5,245 bases of DNA, from the NCBI GenBank assembly GCA_009704065.1, contig WLEX01000103.1, positions 1 to 5,245 on the forward strand. The letters are read 5' to 3'. This document shows positions 1 through 5,245 of the stretch, in pieces (position 1 is the stretch's first letter; every line of letters begins with the position of its first letter). Source of the DNA: Actinomycetota bacterium (GTDB lineage: Bacteria > Actinomycetota > Acidimicrobiia > Acidimicrobiales > Ilumatobacteraceae). Under the pieces are notes generated by a model, which worked only from the letters and a program-made list of their open reading frames with translations, had not been told where the DNA came from and searched no databases. A program made the translations under genes and the position numbers.

Positions 1-1055
1 AACCGTTGTCGTATGGCCCATCACGTAATCCGTGGAACCTCGAACATTCCACTGGCGGCTCTAGTGGTGGATCAGCCGCAAGTGTTGCAGCACACATTGT
101 GTCGGTTGGTCATGCAAACGACGGTGGCGGCTCTATTCGTGTGCCAGCAAGTGAATGTGGTTTGGTTGGATTAAAACCTTCTCGTGGTCGAGTGACAAAA
201 GGTCCCGACATGGGAGAAACATGGATGGGCGCAACAATCGATGGTTGCGTCACCCGAACAGTGCGTGACACGGCCGCAGTTCTCGATGTGATTTGTGGCT
301 ACGCACCAGGCGATCCGTATACCGCTCCACCCTTTGCGCGACCTCTGCTTCAAGAAGTGGGTGTAGCTCCTGATGCATTACGAATTGGAATTCTCGATCA
401 TCCGTTGTTTGAGTATCAACTGGATGATGCAGAATCACGAGATTCAGTAGCGCGTGTTGCGCAGCAGTTAAGTGCGCTCGGTCACCATGTGGAAGTGGCA
501 TCGCCAGTTGCACTCGCTGAACCAGACTTCGCCGGCAAGTTCACTGCAATTGTTGCTGCATGGACACACAACGACGTGAGTGCATTTGAACGAGCCTTTG
601 GTCGCGCTATCGGCGAAGGTGATTTAGAACCAGACAACATCATGATGCGTGAGATGGGCCGAGCAGTCACCTCAGAGATGTACCTCACCAACATGACATG
701 GCTACATGCGTGGTGTAGGCGAGTGGTGCAGTGGTGGGAACCAACAGATGGTTCGCGCGGGTTCGATATTTTGCTCACACCAACATTGGCGGGGCCGCCG
801 CCACGCATTGGGTATCTCGCGGGCGCAGAAGGCGGGCGTCATCTTCTTGAAGTAATGGCGTACACGGCACAGTTCAATCTCACAGGTCAACCCGCAATCA
901 GCTTGCCCTTGCATTGGTCGGAAAGTGGCTTGCCCATGGGCGTGCAATTCGTTGCAGCGCCCTTTCGTGAAGATGTGTTGGTGCGTTTGGCGTCGCAGTT
1001 GGAAGAAGCAATGCCGTGGCGCGATCGGGTAGCGCCTCTGGTGGCGAATCCTTAG
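1..1055 (+). CDS. Amidase-signature family hydrolase, 5' end missing
   Basis: This is the C-terminal ~351 residues of an amidase-signature (AS) enzyme, which hydrolyses a C-N amide bond with a Ser-cisSer-Lys triad. The reading frame is already open at base 3 and the protein begins inside the AS core, so the true start and the catalytic Lys lie upstream of the window; roughly 120-130 residues are missing compared with a usual ~470-residue member. Visible core motifs are NPWNLEHSTGGSSGGSAAS (cis-Ser in the GSSGG at about 57-71) and NDGGGSIRVPASECGLVGLK, where the Ser at 132-134 is the expected nucleophile. It is followed by LKPSRGRVTKGP. The DGGGSIR-PAS variant resembles 6-aminohexanoate-cyclic-dimer hydrolase (NylA)-like and other actinobacterial amidases, but the substrate cannot be read from the sequence. 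The C-terminal part (FNLTGQPAISLPL, then GLPMGVQFVAAPFRED) is typical and intact. The stop lies 20 bases before the cysO-like gene on the same strand, so co-transcription is possible. No membrane segment or lipobox is seen in the part present. Confidence 0.93.
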   Translation, partial: PLSYGPSRNPWNLEHSTGGSSGGSAASVAAHIVSVGHANDGGGSIRVPASECGLVGLKPSRGRVTKGPDMGETWMGATIDGCVTRTVRDTAAVLDVICGYAPGDPYTAPPFARPLLQEVGVAPDALRIGILDHPLFEYQLDDAESRDSVARVAQQLSALGHHVEVASPVALAEPDFAGKFTAIVAAWTHNDVSAFERAFGRAIGEGDLEPDNIMMREMGRAVTSEMYLTNMTWLHAWCRRVVQWWEPTDGSRGFDILLTPTLAGPPPRIGYLAGAEGGRHLLEVMAYTAQFNLTGQPAISLPLHWSESGLPMGVQFVAAPFREDVLVRLASQLEEAMPWRDRVAPLVANP

Positions 1056-1063
1056 TCGTTCGG

Positions 1064-1069
1064 TAGGGT
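1064..1069 (+). promoter_or_regulatory. Possible leaderless -10 (TAGGGT) or weak Shine-Dalgarno before cysO
   Basis: TAGGGT sits exactly six bases before the ATG at 1076. It fits the TANNNT-N6-ATG layout of leaderless genes known in actinobacteria. The same bases (GGTAGGG, 1062-1068) could instead serve as a weak Shine-Dalgarno seven bases from the ATG in an amidase-cysO transcript. No convincing -35 is seen 16-18 bases upstream, so neither reading is secure. Confidence 0.25.
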
Positions 1070-1075
1070 TTCCGT

Positions 1076-1354
1076 ATGGCTGTGACCGTACGAATCCCCA
1101 CCACAATGCGCCCTCTCTCTGGTGGTGCGTCCACCGTTGAAGTCGAAGGAACCACCTTGCGTGAAGTTCTTGTGGCACTCAATGCGGCCCATGCAGGGTT
1201 CAACGAGCGCTTGTTCGATACCGATGGCGAACTACACAAGTTCGTCAATGTCTTCGTTTCAGACGACGATGTTCGCTATTTGCAAGGTCTTGAGACCCCC
1301 TGCAAGCCTGGCGACACTGTGTCGCTCATTCCTGCTGTCGCTGGCGGTTTCTAG
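1076..1354 (+). CDS. cysO: MoaD/ThiS-family sulfur carrier protein, CysO-like
   Basis: A 92-residue ubiquitin-like (beta-grasp) sulfur carrier. The N-terminus (MAVTVRIPTTMRPLSGG), the middle (LHKFVNVFVSDDDVRYLQGL) and the end (DTVSLIPAVAGG) closely resemble what I recall of mycobacterial CysO. There the C-terminal GlyGly is adenylated by a MoeZ/MoeB-type enzyme and converted to a thiocarboxylate. That gives sulfur to O-phosphoserine through CysM, and Mec+ then releases cysteine from the CysO-cysteine adduct. Acting in the cytoplasm in the same way is inferred here. The oddity is the end: codons 90-92 read Gly-Gly-Phe before TAG, so the active GlyGly is not free and a peptidase would have to remove the Phe. 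Usual partners cysM and mec are not beside it; its neighbours are an amidase 20 bases upstream and a convergent lipoprotein gene. Its stop codon overlaps the stop of that convergent gene. A general MoaD or ThiS role cannot be excluded, but the CysO-like N-terminus favours cysteine biosynthesis. Confidence 0.85.
   Translation: MAVTVRIPTTMRPLSGGASTVEVEGTTLREVLVALNAAHAGFNERLFDTDGELHKFVNVFVSDDDVRYLQGLETPCKPGDTVSLIPAVAGGF
1351..1354. other. CTAG palindrome shared as both stop codons of convergent genes
   Basis: The four bases CTAG contain the TAG stop of the + strand cysO-like gene (1352-1354) and, on the other strand, the TAG stop of the YHYH lipoprotein gene (1353-1351). The two convergent genes therefore overlap by exactly four bases with no intergenic space, and any terminator for either gene must lie inside the other gene's coding sequence. 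Confidence 0.95.
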
Positions 1355-2340
1355 CTCGCAACATCACCGAGACGATTGAGATCGTCCCGGTTGATAGTGC
1401 AGAGAAACGCAGATGACTTGCTCACTGAACCCATAGGTGGCATTGCTTGTGCTGCTACACCCGTTTGCTTTTTCGCAGTTCCTGCATAGCAACCAATGAC
1501 ATAGGGAAATGATTCTGTGACGTAGTAGCGGTACGAACCATCGGATTGTTCTTGCCCATTACATTTGTCGAGCGTGCTTGTTCCACCTGTGTAGGTGTAT
1601 GCGTTCCACGAGTACGAGGTTGGGTTGCCAGTTTTCTCGTATCCGCTCTTCCACTTGTATTGAGGATTTGAATAGATAGGGAATCCATCGAGTGCATATC
1701 CGATGATTGTTTCTTCTAGCGAACAAGACGAGATAGCCAAAATTTTGTGATAGTGGTAATCGGCGTTGTACCCAGTGTGTCCACCACATGAGTCGAGAAG
1801 ATCGTTATATACAGGGTCTCCGTATGCCTCTTGTGACGGAGTTGGGCCTTCCATCGGTCCGTAAATTGGTAATCCGGTCACAGTAAATGCCACTGCTGAC
1901 ATCTTGGTTTCAATCGACGTTGTTGCGGATGCAATTTTTGGCTTCGTAGAAACTGTCCAAGAGAAGTTTTGTGATTTCAAACCTGCTGGAGTTTTTTGTA
2001 CATAGGTGTAACTAGTGATTCCGTTTGACGCCACAGTCAACGTATCGCTACCGCAGGTAACGACAACTTTTGGTGCGTCGTATCCACTGCCAGCTCCGGC
2101 AAATTGCGTGAGGTCAGGAAATTCTGCATTGTCTGCACCGCAGATAACTGACTTAGTTGATCCGCTCGAACTTGCCACGGTTGTTGTCGTGGCTGGGCTA
2201 GTGGTGGTGGTTGCAATTGCGGTTGTGGTGGTGACACGCGCGGCATTTTTCAAGTACGCCTCGTTGGTATCGGCTCCGCCGCAGGCTGCAAGGAGTCCGA
2301 GCCCCGCGAGGGCTAAGCAAGTAAAAATACGGTTCTTCAT
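1351..2340 (-). CDS. YHYH-domain lipoprotein with Thr-rich linker
   Basis: A predicted 329-residue exported lipoprotein. The N-terminus has a positively charged stretch (MKNR), a hydrophobic core and a clear lipobox LAAC with Cys20 as the lipidation site (residues 1-20). Residues 37-57 are a low-complexity linker with three TTTT blocks at a seven-residue period, which would hold the domain away from the membrane. The rest is a YHYH-family domain (Pfam YHYH): CGGHTGYNADYHYH at about 185-198, followed by GYALDGFPIY around 220, which is the other hallmark of the family. Further Cys residues (67, 96, 206 and three near the C-terminus) could form disulfides outside the cell. Family function is unknown; the His/Tyr cluster suggests metal binding, but that is inference. 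The start at 2340 is chosen because it puts the signal peptide at the very N-terminus. In-frame ATGs at 2355 and 2424 would add 5 or 28 residues without a better ribosome site. No Shine-Dalgarno is evident at 2340. Confidence 0.85.
   Translation of the reverse strand: MKNRIFTCLALAGLGLLAACGGADTNEAYLKNAARVTTTTAIATTTTSPATTTTVASSSGSTKSVICGADNAEFPDLTQFAGAGSGYDAPKVVVTCGSDTLTVASNGITSYTYVQKTPAGLKSQNFSWTVSTKPKIASATTSIETKMSAVAFTVTGLPIYGPMEGPTPSQEAYGDPVYNDLLDSCGGHTGYNADYHYHKILAISSCSLEETIIGYALDGFPIYSNPQYKWKSGYEKTGNPTSYSWNAYTYTGGTSTLDKCNGQEQSDGSYRYYVTESFPYVIGCYAGTAKKQTGVAAQAMPPMGSVSKSSAFLCTINRDDLNRLGDVAS
1366..1391. terminator. Inverted repeat just past the cysO stop, possible terminator
   Basis: Arms ACCG plus GACGAT (1366-1369, 1371-1376) and ATCGTC plus CGGT (1381-1386, 1388-1391) form a 10-pair stem with one A/C mismatch (1370/1387) and a TGAG loop. 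It begins 12 bases after the cysO stop and lies within the last codons of the convergent lipoprotein gene. There is no T-run on either side, so it is not a canonical intrinsic terminator. A role in ending or protecting the cysO transcript is inferred from its position. Confidence 0.45.
2170..2232 (-). repeat. Three 21-base units encoding the TTTT-xxx linker
   Basis: Three consecutive seven-codon units read TTTTAIA, TTTTSPA and TTTTVAS. The threonine codons vary, so the DNA repeat is imperfect while the peptide pattern is regular. This suggests the pattern is kept by selection on the protein and is not a fresh tandem duplication. Such Thr blocks act as extended spacers after the lipid anchor and are often O-glycosylated in actinobacteria. 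Confidence 0.8.
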
Positions 2341-2341
2341 C

Positions 2342-2354
2342 TGCACATTGTGCA
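2342..2354. repeat. 13-base palindrome abutting the lipoprotein start
   Basis: TGCACA-T-TGTGCA is a perfect six-base inverted repeat with one central base. It ends one base before the lipoprotein ATG (read on the minus strand), exactly where a Shine-Dalgarno would be expected, and overlaps the best -10 candidate. It could be an operator or a start-proximal mRNA hairpin; a chance repeat is also possible. Confidence 0.4.
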
Positions 2355-2375
2355 TGAAATACACAAAAATTGCAA
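2347..2375 (-). promoter_or_regulatory. Candidate promoter for the lipoprotein gene
   Basis: On the minus strand, TTGCAA (2375-2370) and CACAAT (2352-2347) match four of six -35 and four of six -10 consensus bases with an ideal 17-base spacer. The -10 ends six bases before the ATG at 2340, which would make the transcript leaderless or nearly so and would explain the absence of a Shine-Dalgarno. This rests on weak hexamers only. Confidence 0.3.
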
Positions 2376-2427
2376 GGTCTTCCACATATATCAATGAACC
2401 TGAACGGCATTGATTGCAGGGCATTCA

Positions 2428-2440
2428 GACCCGAGGGGTC
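2428..2440. repeat. Short inverted repeat GACCC-GAG-GGGTC
   Basis: A perfect five-base stem with a three-base loop, 11 bases before the CIRCE element in the divergent intergenic region. It could be a binding site or a small hairpin. Its short length means chance is a real possibility. Confidence 0.3.
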
Positions 2441-2451
2441 AGGTAGTGGCG

Positions 2452-2478
2452 TTAGCACTCTCAACGGTAGAGTGCTAG
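2452..2478 (+). promoter_or_regulatory. CIRCE operator (HrcA binding site) of groEL
   Basis: Left arm TTAGCACTC (2452-2460), nine-base spacer, right arm GAGTGCTAG (2470-2478). This matches the CIRCE consensus TTAGCACTC-N9-GAGTGCTAA at every arm position but the last. HrcA binds CIRCE and represses heat-shock chaperone genes until heat or misfolded protein titrates GroEL away. The element ends 66 bases before the groEL ATG. TAGAGT at 2468-2473, inside the right arm, could be a -10, but there is no good -35, so the transcription start is not assigned. Confidence 0.95.
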
Positions 2479-4183
<1,705 letters not shown>

Positions 4184-4206
4184 TCTTCTTCACTTTCGTT
4201 TCGTTC

Positions 4207-5088
4207 ATGCCGCGTTCCATCGCTTTAGTCAGCGGTGCTGAGGCTCGGCAGTTCGATACAGATCTCTCGTTTATCGTTCGAGCACTCGGTGACCGTGGTG
4301 TCATCGCAGAAATAGTCGATTGGGACAACGCCGCAACGGACTGGTCACAGTTCGAAGCGGCGATTGTTCGTTCTCCATGGGATTATCACCGTCGGTATCC
4401 CGAATTTCTTGCGTGGCTCGACACCGTATCTGCAGCTACAACGTTGCATAACTCTGCAGAGATCATTCGCTGGAATACAAACAAGGAATATCTCACCGAA
4501 CTCACCGAGGCAAAGGTCGACATTATTCCCACCACGTTTGTGCGAACTGCTGAAGACATCGTCCAGATTTCGAATGACGGAATGCTCGATAAAGACATTG
4601 TGGTTAAGCCCACTGTCAGTGCAGGTTCGAATAACACTGAACGCCACGAAGAGTCGCCAGTGAAAGCTGCAGCACATCTTGGGTCCCTCATCGATATGGG
4701 CAAGGTTGCAATGGTGCAGCCGTACCAACGCTTTATCGATGAACGTGGTGAAACCGCAATGGTGTATTTCAATGGTCGCTTTAGCCATGCATTTCGCAAG
4801 GGTCCTATTTTGGCGACAGGTGAGAATACGAAAAATGGCCTCTTTGTTGAAGAGGACATCTCTGCTCGTGATGCGAGCGATGAAGAGCGCTACATCGGTG
4901 ACGATGTGATGCGCTTTCTCACCAAAAAGTTTGGCGAGTTGCCCCTCTACGCCCGAGTTGATGTGGTGCGTGGCTCAGCGGGCGTGCCGGTGCTGATGGA
5001 GCTTGAATTAGCCGAGCCTTCCTTCTATTTGCATACTTCACGCGATTCGGCTGAGCGATTTGCCGCCGCCGTGCTAGCCCGCCGATAG
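4207..5088 (+). CDS. ATP-grasp domain protein, RimK/glutathione synthetase-like
   Basis: A complete 293-residue ATP-grasp enzyme. Members of this superfamily activate a carboxylate as an acyl-phosphate and join it to an amine or similar nucleophile. Residues 1-90 form the N-terminal alpha/beta domain (SIALVSG, then VDWDNAATDWSQFEAAIVRSPWDY at 37-60, a pattern typical of this uncharacterised group). RWNTNKEYL (88-96, Lys93) and VVKPTVSAGSNNT (132-144, Lys134) supply the ATP-binding lysines. MVQPYQ (169-174) is the hinge, and GETAMVYFNGRFSHAFRK (181-198) is the core strand pair. ARVDVV (Asp252) and MELELAEPSFYL (Glu265, Glu267) supply Mg ligands. All appear intact. The closest named relative I recognise is the DcsG type of ATP-grasp enzyme from cycloserine biosynthesis, but no other cycloserine genes are here, so the substrate is unknown. 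The ATG at 4207 has no Shine-Dalgarno; there is no better in-frame start. It sits 39 bases after groEL, behind a hairpin. Confidence 0.88.
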   Translation: MPRSIALVSGAEARQFDTDLSFIVRALGDRGVIAEIVDWDNAATDWSQFEAAIVRSPWDYHRRYPEFLAWLDTVSAATTLHNSAEIIRWNTNKEYLTELTEAKVDIIPTTFVRTAEDIVQISNDGMLDKDIVVKPTVSAGSNNTERHEESPVKAAAHLGSLIDMGKVAMVQPYQRFIDERGETAMVYFNGRFSHAFRKGPILATGENTKNGLFVEEDISARDASDEERYIGDDVMRFLTKKFGELPLYARVDVVRGSAGVPVLMELELAEPSFYLHTSRDSAERFAAAVLARR

Positions 5089-5098
5089 CGTAAAGCCC

Positions 5099-5245
5099 AT
5101 GAGCGAACCGATGTCCCCATCAGTTGGCCTTGCAGTGGTTCATTACTTTTGCAAGCCCAGTTTTGAATACGACGGCGATGCATTTGTTGCAGCGGTCAAA
5201 GCAGCCGAAGCAAACGGTGTCACCGTTATTACTGTTGCCATGTTG
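5099..5245 (+). CDS. N-terminal fragment, possibly HemQ/chlorite dismutase family
   Basis: An open frame of 49 codons running off the window end. It begins MSEPMSPSVGLAVVHYFCKP, continues with DGDAFVAAVKAAEANG and ends TVITVAML. The pattern of a first strand with HYFCKP, a helix of the AAVKAAEANG type and a second strand VTVITVAML resembles the start of chlorite dismutase family proteins of the HemQ kind, in which the next motif is usually G-K-A-D. That motif and the heme-binding His would lie beyond the window, so the assignment is tentative. HemQ is the coproheme decarboxylase of the actinobacterial heme pathway. The ATG at 5099 lies 10 bases after the ATP-grasp stop, suggesting an operon; a second ATG at 5111 is also possible. 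Neither start has a clear Shine-Dalgarno. TAGCGT (5086-5091), seven bases before the first ATG and overlapping the upstream stop, is a weak leaderless -10 candidate. Confidence 0.55.
   Translation, partial: MSEPMSPSVGLAVVHYFCKPSFEYDGDAFVAAVKAAEANGVTVITVAML

Noticed and set aside
6..8. TTG as the start codon of the amidase
   Set aside because: The frame is open upstream of it to the window edge and the protein would begin inside the amidase core, lacking the catalytic Lys region; the gene is simply cut by the window.
2015..2413. Open frame on the plus strand antisense to the lipoprotein signal and linker region
   Set aside because: Its Val-rich stretch is the antisense reading of the Thr codon blocks; no ribosome site and no family resemblance.
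2341..2424. Longer lipoprotein starting at 2424
   Set aside because: It would put 28 residues before the signal peptide and destroy the normal lipoprotein N-terminus; the ATG at 2340 gives a standard signal peptide.
4207..5088. Calling the ATP-grasp gene a glutathione synthetase or a cycloserine gene
   Set aside because: The fold motifs are clear, but no partner genes of either pathway are present and the substrate-binding residues are not diagnostic.

Overview
The window looks like a piece of an actinobacterial chromosome of roughly balanced base composition. Four features point there: a CysO-type sulfur carrier whose N-terminus and C-terminus resemble mycobacterial CysO; a solo groEL with no groES in front of it but a CIRCE operator, as in actinobacterial groEL2; a lipoprotein with a TTTT-xxx-TTTT-xxx-TTTT linker, a style common in Acidimicrobiia; and a 3'-terminal gene fragment that may be a HemQ/chlorite dismutase family protein. 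Acidimicrobiia is my best guess for the class, but this is inference from gene style and not a phylogenetic result.

Layout. Positions 1-1055 (+) hold the 3' three quarters of an amidase-signature hydrolase whose N-terminus lies outside the window. A 20-base gap leads to a small ubiquitin-like sulfur carrier (cysO-like, 1076-1354, +). Its GlyGly tail is capped by one extra Phe. It converges on a YHYH-domain lipoprotein (1351-2340, -), and the two genes share the palindrome CTAG as overlapping stop codons. A divergent intergenic region (2341-2544) separates the lipoprotein from groEL. It carries a short palindrome abutting the lipoprotein start, a small GACCC/GGGTC inverted repeat, a CIRCE element and a strong Shine-Dalgarno for groEL. 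groEL (2545-4167, +) is full length with all key ATPase residues and ends in a hairpin that includes its own stop codon. An ATP-grasp ligase-like gene (4207-5088, +) follows, and 10 bases later begins an open frame (5099 to the end) that resembles the start of a HemQ/chlorite dismutase family protein.

How they fit together. There is no single evident pathway. groEL is an HrcA-controlled heat-shock gene with its own regulation. The amidase and cysO are co-directional and could be co-transcribed. The ATP-grasp gene and the last gene are closely spaced and probably form an operon. The most interesting point is the GlyGly-Phe end of the sulfur carrier, which would need proteolytic trimming before it could be adenylated and thiocarboxylated, and no protease gene of that type is visible here. 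I do not see a mobile element, CRISPR array, tRNA, rRNA or clear defence or toxin system. Most of the window is ordinary chromosomal gene content.
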